From Emydura subglobosa (taxonomy: Eukaryota; Chordata; Testudines; Chelidae): a DNA stretch of 64,000 nt. The position numbers were made by a program, and so were the translations under genes. The notes beneath the pieces are model-generated. The model saw nothing but the letters and a program-made list of their open reading frames with translations, did no database searches and was not told the DNA's origin. The first letter of the stretch is position 1; each line of letters starts with the position of its first letter. Location of the stretch: positions 34,972,793 through 35,036,792 of the forward strand of contig ML679966.1 in assembly GCA_007922225.1 (NCBI GenBank), in the 5' to 3' direction. Below are positions 1-12,880 of this stretch, in pieces.

Positions 1-3000
1 AGTTATTTTCTGGATAGCTCCACTTGCTCAACAGGCAGCAGAGCCTGTGTGTGCTTATCAGGATTCCTCAAAGGCTATAGTGTATTAAGGATCATGTGGC
101 TAAACCCATGCACAAGCTGTTCAAAATGTATCCACGTTAACTTTGAACAGAAAACAAATCTAATCAAAATATTCAAACATCTGCTATTGAACATGTACCT
201 CTAACCTGCAAAACATTGCTAAGCTATGAAAACTAAAATGAAGGTATACAAAACTAAAGTAACATTTCATAATGTGTGCCCTGATGCACCGTAATGACTA
301 TATATGTATAGCATAATGGATGCGTGTGCGAAGGGGGGGAATCTGCATAAAACAAGGAGTCTATGTGATCTTTACCCCCTTTTCTCACTTTAAAAGAATT
401 CCACATTAGTCAACAACATCAGTGTATTGTTTTTCATTATATAAACATGCCTAATTGGTTATGACTGGCTGCTGCCACTGATCATCAGACAGGCATTTCC
501 AAAACAATGTTACTGTCATGAAAAAGGAAAATAATTTTAAAAACAAGATTCATACATCTGCTTATAAATTAACATAAGTAAGACATATTGCTTTCTAAAA
601 TTATGAAGTGTATAAACACTGTATTCTGTTATTCATATTAAATTGTTATGAAATAGAACTGCCTTTGCTTAACTGTGCAGCAATGTCACTCGTGTGTACC
701 AAAAGCAAGTCCATGAAAGAAATCCTGCACTGTGGTCTGTGAACTTTTATATCTTGACAGATAACAGCCCGCATGCTCATAAACCAGAGTAAAAGGGTCA
801 AAGCAAGACGTATCTTGACCTGAACTTTAACTACCAGAGGTGCCACTTATGCAACCGTTAAAACTAAACAGAACAAACAGGGAAGGAGAGAACGCAGGAG
901 TCATCTACTCTATATAGAACTAAAATACAAGACAATTTAGTATCTCCCTCAAAAGATAGTCCAGAGACATTTCCTGCTCTGCAGTCTTGGGTATAGAGTA
1001 GGGAATACGGAGTGTATATGAAGATGTCTACAGAACAATATTTGCTTAAATCCAAGTAAGAGCTGTTTATTTGATCATTTGTAATAGATTAGGAAATGGA
1101 TGGTAACATTTTATATCGTATTGAAAAACAAGAGCAACACCATACATTATATAAAGTATACCATATAAAAGTGTGGGATAATTGTTCATTTATTACATTT
1201 TTAGAACAGTTTTTAAGGAAAGCAGTAAAATATCAGAGTTGTACCCATCAAGTTTCAGAGATCAACTGAGGTTCTGAAGACTGCTAGCTTATGCACATCG
1301 GCCATAACACAATGGCTGAATTTGATCTCAGCCTTTTTTGAAATAAAGAAGCACCTCATCAAATGTGTATTTTTTATATGGATGTAATTGAAACTGGCCC
1401 TTAATTATTTTAAGAGGGACAGATTCCCTCTTGGCCAACACCAGGAACTGAACTGGAGTCCTCCAGAGCTAAAAGTATGAGTCACTAAAAGAGTGACTAA
1501 AAGAGCTAAAAGAGTCGGGCTTTGTCATTAGAGTCTATTGCAGACTCTCATCCTCTGTGGAGAGGGCACAGAGCATGTAGCACATGCTACATCTGCAAAA
1601 CTACATTTATTTAAGTCCTAAACTATTAATAAAAATCAGAACATTTGACCTTAGTGATAAGCAAAATATATACCAGTTTTAAGAAATGTTCTTTTGTGTC
1701 ATTTTCAGGTTCTAAAATTTTAGTTTCACACATACTATTAGACTTTAAAGGCACCAATGGGCTTACGCAATAAAAATGATTATGATCAATAATTCAGGAC
1801 ATTTATTTGGCTTTGAGCATAACCCTGGGATGATGTACCCTTGTGACTCTCTTTTAAAATCTGTGCACAGCTGTACATTGAAATATTATATTTCAATATA
1901 CCGTATATACACTAAAATCTGTACAGACTTCTAACTTGCCATAACTGACCTAAATTCAAAGGATCAAATGAATCCCTGGTATAACTCCACTGACGGCGCT
2001 GGGAAAAGCCACTGGGTAAATTTGACCCAGTAACTATAAATGTCCATTTCTGAAAATAATTATTCCTGCTTTCTCAAATGATGCATTGTTGTCTAAACTT
2101 GTGCATTTCCACTGAGAACAACTTGAAACAATCAAGAGCATAGTGGACAATTGTTCAGAACCACCATCTATAAGGCTTAGAATGTACTGGTAGTGCTGGT
2201 TCCTGGCTCCTAAAAATATATCAAATTTGAACAAATGGTAAAAGATATTTGCTGAATAGTTTAGAACCTTGAAATTCTTTAAAGAAGGTTACTGAAACTA
2301 AACAAAGAGGCGAAGTTTCACAATCAGCTGCAAGTATCCTAACATTTGATTCAGTGTGTGAAAGAGAAACAAAAACAAGCGCCAGTTTTATTTTATATGG
2401 GCAGTGACTACTAAGAAATCATTTTTAATCATATTATCTAACAGCTCCCCATTTTTGCTTTGCCAGGTTGGGTGCGCGCTGCAAACTAGCAAGAATTTAC
2501 TCATATTTTTAAAATTAGTACATTACACCCTGCCAAAACTTGGAGTCTTTGCAAGGAAGTGACTTGTATGGAAAAGGAGAAAAAAATAGAAGATTTGACT
2601 TCACCACATATATTTGTACAAATACTTTTTTAAAATGTCACCTAATTTTAAAAAGGAGCTTTTGTTTCCATTCTGCAGCTTACTTAAACAGGAATATTTG
2701 ATGTCAGAATGTCCTCTAAATGCTATTGCATCTGCACGATGAAAAATAATATAAATGGTTAATGAATATTGCACCATATCAGTTTCCTGTTCCAGTTGGC
2801 TGTCTTGTTATGTTGGCAGCAATTCAGGGGCCTGCAGAGCTGCAGGCATATGTCTCATGTTAAAAAGTCTCATGTTATAAACACTTCAATGAAAATTACT
2901 ATCCAGTTCGGAGCCAACTCCAACCAGGTGCTGAAGACAAAATAAATAGGTAACATATGAAAGCAAAATCAAAGTTGGGCTTCTACGGGGATTATGTTCT

Positions 3001-3380
3001 ATGCTACATTTAAAATGTCAGTTTGAAATCTGAACTAAAATATCCCTGGCCTGCACAAAAAAGTCTAATTCTCTTACCATCTTTGATACTGACCAGTTTT
3101 TCAACTGAGTCTTTTGTTATAAAACCTCCAACAAAACAATGTTTATAAACAAATACCATATTATGTATTTGTCAATACTAATTTAGAGTTAGGCTGAACA
3201 AAACGACAGATAAAATTTGCCTCTCTCCCATTCTGAAGCCAGAGAAATCTGAACTGGACATTCCATGCTTCTCATTTTCAAGGGCAGAGTGTTATTTCCT
3301 GATTATCATGTATAACTAGAGAATACTCATGGAAACCAACCAGACATCAAAACGGGGTTGTATTCTAACACAAATGACAT
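1..3380. other. Non-coding AT-rich DNA, no gene seen
   Basis: I see no conserved reading frame, RNA gene or clearly bounded repeat here. The open frames are short and of low-complexity composition. The stretch reads like intron or intergenic DNA of a large vertebrate genome. Confidence 0.6.
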
Positions 3381-3454
3381 AGGGTTTGATCCTGCACCAT
3401 TCAAGTCAAAGAGAATTTTTCCATTAACTTGAATGGGAGCAGGATCAAGCCCTT
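3381..3454. repeat. Foldback (palindromic) repeat
   Basis: The two halves are imperfect inverted copies: the left half begins agggtttgatcctgc and the right half ends gcaggatcaagccct, with a short AT-rich centre. Short palindromes of this kind are common in turtle genomes as MITE remnants. No target duplication is clear, so the class is undetermined. Confidence 0.6.
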
Positions 3455-3514
3455 AAAAGAGTCCATAGCAGAAAGTTATTGGAATCTTAGAGGTCTGTGC
3501 GGTCCTGCAGAAAA

Positions 3515-3704
3515 GGCAGGAGACTGGGAGTTCTGCTGTTTGCCAGAAGCTGGGAATGGGTGACGGGGACGGAACGCTCGATAACTGCCAGTTCTGTTCA
3601 TTCCCTCTGAAGCACCTGGCACTGGACACTGTCAGAAGACAGGATACTGAGCTAGATGGACCATTGGTCTGACCCAGTTTGACTGTTCTTATGTTCTCCT
3701 GCAT
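3515..3704 (+). mobile_element. CR1 LINE, 3' end fragment
   Basis: This is a 5'-truncated CR1 3' untranslated region. Landmarks are 'gccagaagctgggaatggg', 'gttctgttcattccctctg', 'gaagacaggatactg' and 'ggtctgacccagt', ending in 'gttcttatgttct'. The same landmarks occur in reverse in the antisense CR1 copies at 7642, 31728 and 62583. No coding part remains. Confidence 0.85.
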
Positions 3705-3705
3705 T

Positions 3706-3810
3706 CTGTCCCCGGCTCAGTCACTAACTGGAGCAAGTCACTTCACTGCCTGAGTCTCCCCATTGCAAAAGTGGATATGATGATAACTAGTCACAGTATA
3801 GAGTGAGGTG
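3706..3810 (+). repeat. MIR/CORE-SINE-like fragment
   Basis: The block 'gagcaagtcacttcactgcctgagtctccccat' is split in my reading into the usual SINE landmarks: 'caagtcactt', 'gcctgagtctcccc' and an 'aaaagtgg' stretch. These match the core region shared by MIR-type tRNA-derived SINEs. It is short and diverged. Confidence 0.5.
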
Positions 3811-5471
3811 CATTTAAATTTGTCATTTTGAGATACTTGGGGTAGTATGAACTCCCAGTTGCTGCAAGGCAAAGAGAAGATGGACTGAAACACCCAGTCA
3901 CTGAAAATGGGAAGAAGCTAATTCACATGACTCTCCGCCTCTCATGCGGCACCATAATTGGCCATGAAGCAGTTTTATGTATTTTTGGCATCTCTGCCAC
4001 AAAGTCAGATTCACCATCTTCTAGGGTTTCTTGATCACAAATGTTTTCAGCTGGATTTTGTCCAATATATGTCAAGTAAATGATTGAAAGGTACCCGAAG
4101 ATCATTTTCATGTTTAGTTTTATAGGTACACATTGCAAAGGCAGCGAAGGGTGCATTTTAAGTTTTGGTAATATCAGCTGGTGTTGCAAGAGAAAAACAG
4201 CACCCTGAACTGGGATCTCGGCAGCTGAAAAACATTCCAATGCATCTTTGAACAAAGTGATCTTGTTTTATTTGGTCCTGCAGTAACAATTTGAGCACGA
4301 TGCAGGACAACTAGTGAGCATGATCAGTAAAGGCCATATTTTGACATTTACTATAAAAAGAGAGAACTCATGCCAATAAACTCTGTTATCTCTATAGTAC
4401 ATTAGTGGGGTCTATGCTGGCCAAAGGCCAATCTCTTAGCTACTGAAAAAAACTTCTTATAAACTGTGAAGGGCTCCAGTTTACAGTTTGACTGTGGCCC
4501 ATCTGTCACTCACCGACATTTTCTTCTATTTTAATTAAACCATTCTGACATTCAGAGACATCACGGCTCCATGACCATGACATGCTTCCATTCAAATCAC
4601 ATCAGAGTGGTCTACACAGTCCCTGCCCAATGGAGTCTTCAGCCATTTGCTCTCATTACAGAGGAACATTTATGGCATGAGGCTTGTGCAATAGGGTAGA
4701 TTCCTGCAACAATACCGTCTGCAACTGAGCATGTTTGGAGCATAAACCAGTGGAATGAGATCTTCTTAGTGATATAAACTGATGTGTAGTCGTCTTGCTT
4801 ATACCAGACAGGAAAGTAATCCTTTTATTCTAATAACAGGGACTGGAGAAAGCTAATGTGTATTTGAGTGAGCAGTACTCCTGGAAATTCAAAATGTTTT
4901 GCTGTTTGATGCTTTGAGGCATTCCCCCACCCCCTGTAATCACCCTATGAACTTTTAAAATAAACAGTTTAGTTTATAAATCTTAGCTCTGGCCGGGAAC
5001 AGATCTGTATCTAATAACCCCATCTATAGGCAGACGCCCACACATGCCTGAAATCAAGGAGCAATCCTCAACACCAGGCTCTTGCACCCTGGCCACTCCA
5101 AATTGCTCTGACAAGGGTTTAATGCATTATTTTTATACTCGCTTTTCTAAGCGGACAATATGAATGGGGACAGCCAATCCCCCAATAGTAGACAAAGTGG
5201 AAGCATTTGAGGAGGGACTGGAGGACAGAAGATGTAGTGAAGACATTCTATGAGATGCAAATGCACGGTATAAGGATCATTAACTTTGAAAGTCCTGATT
5301 CATGTGTGTTTACATTTCAACAGGCATTTGTTCTAGTATCCAAATTTCTTTCTGTATAATATGAAAACTTAAAATATATACTTCACCTTTAACCAGATTC
5401 AATGCCAAAAGGTTTGCCTTTTCATGACTCTCGCTTAGTAATGCATTGAAATAGAAGTTTCATCCACTAGA
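3811..5471. other. Non-coding DNA, no gene seen
   Basis: No conserved frame, RNA or bounded element is recognised. A 110-codon open frame on the minus strand (3923-4255) has no recognisable domain and no good splice or promoter context. Confidence 0.55.
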
Positions 5472-5500
5472 GCAGTAGTTCTCAACCTTTTTGTGCAGGT
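5472..5500. mobile_element. hAT-type terminal inverted repeat fragment
   Basis: The motif cagtagttctcaaccttttt is the typical terminus of hAT/Charlie-type non-autonomous transposons. The opposite terminus is not found nearby, and a CR1 3' end follows at once. This is a truncated relic. Confidence 0.45.
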
Positions 5501-5510
5501 TTTCCATGTC

Positions 5511-5930
5511 TCATAATAAGGGAACATTCAATGAAATAGAAAGGTAGCAAATTTAAAACTGATAAAAGGAAATGCCTTTTCCCACAACACATAATTAGAC
5601 ACTAGAGCTCACTGCTAGAGGATGGTAGTGAGGCCATGAATTCAGTAAGATTCAAAGAGGCCTTGGATGTTTATATGTCTAATAAGAATATTTAGAAGTA
5701 AAATAGCTAATAGTAAGGAGCTAATTGGTTCAGGGTTTATATCAACCTCTAATTGCTAGGGGCAATATGATACCTTCCTGGGGCAGATTATCTTATACCT
5801 GCCTACTTTGAGGTTTCTTGTACCTTCCTCCAAAATTATTGGTATTGGCCAAGGTCAGAGACAAGGAATCTGGACTAAAGGGAGCATGGGTCTGATACAG
5901 TGTGGTAAGTCCTATACTTCATGAAACCCG
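5511..5930 (+). mobile_element. CR1 LINE, 3' end fragment
   Basis: This fragment carries the C-terminal coding remnant and 3' UTR of a CR1-type LINE. Landmarks are 'ccttttcccacaacacat', 'agctcactgctagaggatg', 'agattcaaagaggccttgg' and the near-terminal 'gggtctgatacagtgtgg'. The frame is degenerate with stops, and the 5' part is truncated. The insertion is old. Confidence 0.65.
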
Positions 5931-6978
5931 AGACAGCAAAACAGAATATTGTCCTGCAATCCACCGTATTCCAGTGGCTATAAAGAATTGTGGAGTTGAG
6001 TCACAGAAAAAAACAATGGCAAGTTTTTAGGTACTATGGGATAGAGCTACTGATGTGACTGTTGGGAAGAAGATGCATCAGGTCTCCCTGGTAACCCAAT
6101 TAGAGGTCATATCCCGTGAGTTTAGAATTACTATACTAGTGTATCTCAGGTGGCTTGCCCTTCAGTCCAACAGACCTTACAAGCCTTTTGGTCTTCAGTG
6201 CACACCATAAAGTCACATTTGTTCTTCTACACTGTGAAGCGGGATATAGAAGAGCTGTTTGTGGAAACTGCAAGACATATTTTGGAGTTGTTTTGTGGGC
6301 ATATTGGTATTTTTGGCACGTTTTTATTGTGTACAGCTCTGGATGGGTGCTAAAAACCTAAATAAATAAATAAATAAAACCTTAAAATACACAGTGTACT
6401 TTATATCCCATTTTTCTACAGCTGACAAAGAAAATCTATTTGTTGAAAAGCATCGTTTTCCATTATAGTTTAAATCACTGTTTTGGTCTAATCATTTCCT
6501 CCGATTTCCAAAATTTCTGCAGGGAACAGTGATGAAGAACATATGTCTGTTGTAAATTACACCTCTGAAAAATCTTGGAACTGTGACATTCAGTTTTATT
6601 ATCCAAGATATTAAAATAGTCCACCACAACACTAGTATTGAACAGCTACATGAAAAGAAGCTACGATTGTATCACATTTTAAAATGGATATAATGTACAA
6701 AGCATATCACATTTGCCATTCAATTTAATTAGGCAATTATCCTATTATGCTTTCAGTTTAATTAGTGATTTCAGGATGTTTTGAGCTTCACTGATATAAG
6801 ATGTTATACAAGTACAATATTATTACTGTGCATTTTTACATGAAAAATGCTGTGTTCATGCAACGTTAAGGGTGGAAAATCAAAAGTAAGGAAATTCCAA
6901 ATTTTGATGTTTCTCCCACAATGTAAACTTAGGCAAGTGGTGAATCCTAGTACATTTTACAGTAGACATTAATAACTC
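5931..6978. other. Non-coding DNA with a small AAAT microsatellite
   Basis: A short (AAAT)n run lies at about 6358-6378. Otherwise I see no gene or bounded repeat. Overlapping plus-strand open frames at 6150-6361 have no domain and differ only by frame. Confidence 0.55.
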
Positions 6979-7206
6979 AGGCCCTGTTTACATTAAGGAA
7001 ATTCACTGCAATGTAGCTATGTGGATGCAGTTACATCCATGCAAATCTCTGTTGCAAACATGCTGCACAACTGCAAAGAAAGGCTTATCCCAACACAGTT
7101 TCATTTGGTAACAAACTAAAAAAAGCACTGGTGCAGTGCATCTGTTAGGGATTTACTACATGAATGTAGTTACACCAGTACAAATTTTCTAAATGTAGAC
7201 AGTACC
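6979..7206. mobile_element. MITE with terminal inverted repeats
   Basis: The left end 'ggccctgtttacatta' and the reverse complement of the right end 'ggtactgtctacattt' are similar. Internal arms (caatgtagct / tgtaactacat) are also inverted. The 'tgtctacat' terminus recurs in other MITEs of this window. There is no coding capacity and no certain target duplication. Confidence 0.5.
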
Positions 7207-7641
7207 TAATAACATATAATACATGTACATTTACATCTAACAAGGAAAACAGGAATAGAAAATGGAATGACAGTTATTGTTATGGGAGAATTTCCTGACT
7301 TTGGATTACTTGACCTTGCAACTTTAATAAAGGACATTAAAAAAATGCTTTAACGCTAGGTTTTTGTATTTTATTTCCCTAGTGCTTTGAATGGCATGGA
7401 GAAGACATAGAAAGAAAAAATGTGGATCTGTTCAGCCTGCACATCTTACAAGCTCTGCAAGTGAAGGGGTGAGCTAAAGAGGGTGGACTAGGGGTATAGG
7501 CTAAGGTTCAGAATCTCAATTAAGGTCTGGGTTTTGATTTCAGCCTCATCCAAACTAAAACCAGAAAAACAGGCCTGGTAAAAGTTTCTATCTGGGAAGT
7601 ACAATACAACACCCCTGAAACTCAAAGAGGTTCTGATTAAC
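7207..7641. other. Non-coding DNA, nothing recognised
   Basis: AT-rich sequence between a MITE and an antisense CR1. I see no feature in it. Confidence 0.5.
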
Positions 7642-9165
7642 AATAAGAACATACGTACAGCCATACTAGGCCAGACCAATGATCCATCTAGCCCAGAATC
7701 CTGTTTTCCGATAGTAAGCAGTGCCAGATCCTTCAAAAGGAATGAACAGAAGGGGGGCAATTATCAAGTGATCCACTTCTGGCAGTCAGAGGTTTAGGGA
7801 CACTCAGAGCATGGGGTTGCGTCCCTGACCATCTTAGCTAATAGCCATTGATGGACCTGTCTTCTGTGAACTTATCTAATTCTTTTTCAATCCACTTATA
7901 CTTCCGGCCTTCACAACACCCTCTTGCAAAGAGTTCCACAGGTTGACTATGCGTTGTGTCAAGTACTTCCTTTCGTTTGTTTTAAATCTGCTGCCTATTA
8001 ATTTCATAGGGTGACTCCTGGTTTTTGTGCTATATGAAGGGGTTAATAACACTTATCTATTCACTTTCTCCATACCATTCATGAGTTTATTGACCTCTAT
8101 CATATTCCCCCTTAGTCATCTCTTTTATAAGATGAACAGTCCCAGTCTTTTTAATCTCTTCTCATATGGAATTTAGTCCATACCGTGTATCATTTTTGTT
8201 GCCCTTCTCTGTACCTTTTCCAATTCTAATATATCTTTTCTGAGATGCAGAGACCAGAATTGCAGCAGTATTCAAAGTGTGAGCATACTATGGATTTATA
8301 TAGTGGCACCATCATATCTTCTGTCTTAGTATCTATCCCTTTCTTAAAGGTTCTTAACATTGTTAGTCACAAAAAAAAAAAAAAAAAAAAAAGCTGACAC
8401 TGTACATTGAATAGATGCTTTCAGAGAACTATCCACAATGCCTCCAAGATCTCTTTCTTGAGCAGTAGTAGCTAATTTAGACCCCATCATTTGGTATGTA
8501 AATGCATTACTTTGCATTTATTCACACTGAATGTCATCTGCCATTTTGTTACCCAGTCACCCAGTTTAGTGAGATCCCTTAGTAACTTTCTGTAGCCAAC
8601 TGTCAGACTTAACTATTGAATAATTTGTATCATCTGCAATTTTTGCCAACTCATTGTTCACCCCCTTTCCCAGACCTTTTATGAATATACTGAACAGCAC
8701 AGGACCCAGGACAGATCCTGAGGGGACCCCACTATTGATCTTGCTCCATTGTGAAAACTGACCATTTACGCCTACCCTTTGTTTCTGATCTTTTAACGAG
8801 TTACTGATCCGTGAGAGAACCTTACCTCTTATCCCATGACTTTGCTTAAGAGGCTTAGGTGTGGGCTTTCTGAAAGTCCAAGTACATGATATCAACTGGA
8901 TCACCCTTGCTGACTACCTCAAAGAATTCTAACAGATTGGTATGGCATGATTTCCCTTGACAAAAGCTGTGCTGACTCTTTCCCAACATATCATGTTTAT
9001 CTAAGTGTCTGATAATTCTGTTCTTTAGTAGTTTCCACCAATTTGCTTGGTACTGAAATTAGGCTTATTGACCTGTAATTGCCAGGATCACCTCTGGAGC
9101 CTTTTTTAAAAACTGGCATTACATTAGCTATCCTCCAGTAAATTGAGACAGATTTACATGATATA
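7642..9165 (-). pseudogene. CR1 LINE (antisense), 5'-truncated, reverse transcriptase remnant
   Basis: About 1.5 kb of a CR1 retrotransposon in minus orientation. The 3' end lies at the left, where 'aataagaacatac' is the complement of the CR1 tail. The coding remnant includes reverse-transcriptase blocks on the minus strand. At 8566-8904 are the sequences VNGQFSQWSKINSGVPSGSV and LGPVLFSIFIKGL and the catalytic box, read as ADDT. A further block at 8997-9212 reads VMPVFKKGSRGDPGNYRSIS. Several frameshifts separate these blocks. A poly(A) run at about 8370-8392 lies inside the copy. No endonuclease domain is present, as is usual for 5'-truncated LINE copies. A second antisense copy of the same family is at 31728-33150. 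Confidence 0.88.
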
Positions 9166-9214
9166 CAACAACCCTTAGTATTTATGTAGTGCTTTTCATC
9201 TATAGCTCTCAAAA

Positions 9215-9372
9215 CGATTCACAGAAGGTTGGTATCAATTAATTTTATACACTGAAAATTGAGACACAAAGAAAGCAAGTGATTTGCCCAAGGTGACACA
9301 GTGAGTCTGTAACAGAATCAGGAAGAGAACACCTGACTATTAACCTCTAGTGCCATTCGCTATCCACAGGAA
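9215..9372 (-). repeat. MIR/CORE-SINE-like fragment (antisense)
   Basis: The antisense SINE core is recognisable from 'gatttgcccaaggtgacaca', followed by 'gaatcaggaagagaacac' and 'ctagtgccattcgctatcc'. It resembles copies at 17925, 58400 and 63730. Confidence 0.6.
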
Positions 9373-11243
9373 CTTGCTGCCTCTCTTCAAGTTTGTAATT
9401 TTGGCCTGGTTTTACTCATAGATCCTTTACCTGCAAAATTAGGTGGCACAATTACCACTATTTATTTATGATATGATACTTCATTGTTAGTATGTTGTAT
9501 ATGAATGTTTTATTCTACACTTTTCCACTCCTTTGTGCCACCATCCTGTGCACTGAATGAGGCACTGTCCTCTGGAAAACCAAATATGTGATGATGTAAT
9601 TAAAGGCCACATCAGAGTGCATACATAGAAGAGCTGAATTAAGGTTGCACAGACAACCTAATACTGGCATTCCCTAAATTTCGAGTGCTTGACTTAGCAA
9701 ACTTAACATTATTTTAACACAGTCTTTTGATATTAAATTTTCTAGGGTTTTTATTATATTTTTAGTTATTTGTTTGTGTTTATATTTTTATTATGTGCAA
9801 CTGTAACAAGATTCTGATCATGCATCATCAGCAGGGTCTGAACCCTGAACCTTCAGCGCTGCTACTGCTTGAGCTACAGGACGAACTTAAATCTGCTGCT
9901 GCTGCTAGCTACCAATCTAAGAAGGGGGATGGATTGTGGAGCTAAGTGTTGGGTCCCAGGGATGCTGGAGGAAACCTGGTCTGGTTCTATCTCCCCACCT
10001 TGGGAGTGGTAGGAGCTCTGGCCCCTTGTGGCACCCACAAGGGGGATAAATGGAACAATGTGCTGGGTCCATGTATGTGTATACGTAAGGCACATGCAAC
10101 CTTCATTTTGGCTATTCCTAACTTGAATGTTTAAGTGAGCAATTTTAATGTCCCAAAAATTTATTTTTATGGAATTCTCAAATAAAAGATAAAGAGATTT
10201 TTCCTTTGTTCTACTAATGAAAACAAATTTATTAAAACTAGCTTGAGTTTAATTAAGTTTTGCAGCCATTCAAAAGCAAAACATACTGTTTAATTTAAAA
10301 GAAAATCAGGAGATATTATAATTCGAATATTCCGGATCCTGAGTTGGTGTAAACCAGCACAGTTGCATTGAGTTCAAAGAGAGATGCCAATTTACATAGC
10401 TAAGAATCTAGCCCAAAATATTCTCTTTCACAAGATCCTTCTATGTCTGTAGGACAATTTTTGTTCTTTTTAGTTAGTCCAATAAAATGTTGTCACCAAC
10501 AGCTTCTTGTATTTTTTTTTTTTTTGTAATTGTGCCAGCAGAACTGACACTTCTAAATAAAACACAAACCACTACATTATAAGAGATCAAAAATGTGACA
10601 GCAAGCAGACAATAGGTTATATAGTAAATCACACAGGAGTATAACATAACTAACAGATGTACTAAGAAACAGTTCAGCCACCTCTTTAAAAATATCTTTT
10701 ACATTCAGAATTTGTCTCCTAATGATGTGTTTGTAATGTTGTGTAAATACTGGCAGGTTGCACAGGCAACTGACTTTTGTGATCTACAATTAACTTGACT
10801 GTGAATGATACCCTTTATCTGAAACATAAGTCTTTATAACCCACATCAGCCCGAACTTTTCAAAACTTTTGGTCAACAGCTAAAACCACCTAAACTAGTG
10901 AAGGTATATTATGCAGACAGAGAGCTCAGTTTTCAAATGTGCATAAATTATGAGATCCAGCTCCATATTTGGGTGCTCAAGTTAATACAAAACAAATATT
11001 GAGATGCTTAGGAGCAGATGTGCTCCTTTATTCAAAGAACATGTCCACAATGTGAAAACGCAGAATTGTTTTTTCAAAATACAACCCATTTGTACTTGGA
11101 CTTTCATTTACCATTTTTTGTTTGTTTCCTTGACGATCCTGACATTTGCTTCCACTTAGCAAACCTACACTTGCACATTGGAAAAAAGTAAGGAAATCTA
11201 TGCATAAAAATATGGAAATATGTATGTTAGAACTTAACATAAA
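9373..11243. other. Non-coding DNA, no gene seen
   Basis: AT-rich sequence with a poly(T) tract near 10511-10525. Overlapping open frames at 9874-10134 on both strands show no domain. I see no bounded element. Confidence 0.55.
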
Positions 11244-11490
11244 GGAAGTTACTCAGCATTAATGATGGTTCTTCGAGATGTGTCCCCTTATGGGTACTCC
11301 ACTATAGATGTACCTATGCCCCTGTGCTTCTAATCAGAGATTTTTGGTAGCAGTATCCATTCAGCCTGCACATGCGCTCTCCCTCCCTTGTTGTCTGCCT
11401 TGAGGCTGCATGGGCAAACCCTCCTCAGTTCCTTCTCTACCACAAAGTCCCTTAAGGAAAACTTCAAAGTACAGGGGATGAGGGTGGGTT

Positions 11491-11600
11491 GTGGAGCACC
11501 ACTAGGGATACATCTCAAAGAACCATCGTCACTGCACAAGGTGAGTAACTTCTTCTTCTTCTTCGAGTAGTGTCCCTATAGGTGCTCCACTGTAGGTGAC
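11491..11600. repeat. DIRS-A internal complementary region (ICR)
   Basis: The left half ('catctcaaagaaccatcgt') is the inverse of the left terminus near 11260-11283. The right half ('ttcttcgagtagtgtcccta', 'ggtgctccactgtaggtg') should be the complement of the truncated right end. The two halves meet at 'ggtgagtaacttc', in the place where DIRS-B, C and D have 'gtaagtaacc'. This is the ICR architecture of DIRS elements. Confidence 0.7.
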
Positions 11601-11699
11601 TTCACAGCAGTATCCCCCATCGAGGGCTGGGGTTTGAAGTGGAGTCTGTTACTATTGAAAGTATTGTGGAGCTGAAGATGGCATCTACGCCAAACCTCC

Positions 11700-12880
11700 A
11701 GTAATCACATAATGTTCTGTAAAAGTGTGGACAGAGGCCTAAGTCGCTGCTCTGCACATTTCTGAGATAGGGACACCTTTAAGAAATGCGACCAAGGTAG
11801 AAATTGACAGATAACAGAACAAGCAGCTATGGTCTCAAGTTGCAGTGGGGGAGGTCTAGGCTGGATATTAGGAAAAACTTTTTCACTAGGAGGGTAGTGA
11901 TGCACTGGAATGGGTTACCTAGGGAGGTGGTGGAACCTCCATCCTTACAGGTTTTTAAGGCCCAGCTTGACAAAGCCCTGGCTGGAATAATTTAATTGGG
12001 GTTGGTCCTGCTTTGAGCAGGGGTTTGGACTAGATGACTTACTGAGGTCCCTTCCATCCCTAATCTTCTATGATTCTATGACCTTGTGGAGTTCATACAG
12101 AGTCTAGATTGAGAAAACAGGTTGCACCCTTGATAACCGTGATTAATGCAACCAGAGACCCATTTAGACAGTCTCTGAGCTGACATTGCAGAGCCTTTGG
12201 ATGTTTCCGCAAGTGAAAGGAAGAGTTTAGGGGGCTTCCTGAAGTCCTTAGTCTTGTCGAAATAGAATGCTAATGGTCTTCTAACATCTAGCATATGCAG
12301 AATTGCCTCCCTGTTGTCACTATGTGGTTTTGGGGAAAAAATCAGGAAGATGATCTGTTGACTCATATGGAAAGTGGAGGCAACTTTAGGAAGAAACTTG
12401 GGATGCAGTCTCAGAGTTACTTTGCCTTTAAAAAAGACTGTATGATGAGTATGCCATCACGGCTGTTATTTCTCCTATGTGCCTAGCCAAAATGATGGCA
12501 ATTAGAAATGCTTCTTCATGGACAGGTGTAAGAGAGAGCAAGTTCCCATTTGCTCTAAAGGAGATCTAGTCAAAGGCCTGAGAACTAGGTTAAGATTCCA
12601 AGCTGAAGTGGGTGGTCTCACATGTGGGAAGAAATTCCCAATGCCCTTAAGGAATCTACGGGTCAGTGGGTGAGTGAACATCAAGTATCCGTCTACCTGA
12701 CCGTGGAAAGTCATTATCTCCATGAGATGTACCTTAAGGCAGCTGAGGTAGAGTTTTAATCACTTGAGGTCTAAAATGTAGTGTAAAATCAGAGGGGGGG
12801 GGAAGTCGAAGTTGAGCCTATGTGCTTAGAATGACAACAAACTTGGAATCGTTTCCATTTTCAAAGGTAAGTATGTTGAG
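11700..12880 (-). pseudogene. DIRS-A tyrosine recombinase (broken)
   Basis: Three minus-strand blocks match the recombinases of DIRS-B and DIRS-D. The N-terminal/core part at 12502-12723 contains FTHPLTRRFLKGIGNFFPHV and WNLNLVLRPL. The middle part at 12076-12366 contains FSPKPH, LDVRRPLAFYFDKTK and MSAQRLSKWVSGCI. The C-terminal part near 11700-11790 contains CRAAT and SVHTFTEHYVI with the catalytic Tyr. The 'HSTR' catalytic box is read as NSTR, so its His is lost, and the Trp after CRAAT is a stop codon. The frame is broken between blocks and split by a CR1 next to NSTR. An upstream remnant SRKSTTQHTYL near 12861 matches the N-terminal linker of the other copies. It cannot encode a functional enzyme. 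Confidence 0.8.
11815..12080 (+). mobile_element. CR1 LINE, 3' end with ATTCTATG tail
   Basis: A classic CR1 terminus. The C-terminal coding remnant contains RSRLDIRKNFFTRRVVMHWN and LPREVVEPPSLQVFKAQLDK. After it come the 3' UTR motifs 'ggttggtcctgctttgagc' and 'ggactagatgacttactgag', and the tail 'attctatgattctatg'. The copy is 5'-truncated and lies inside the DIRS-A recombinase pseudogene, so it inserted after DIRS-A. Confidence 0.93.
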
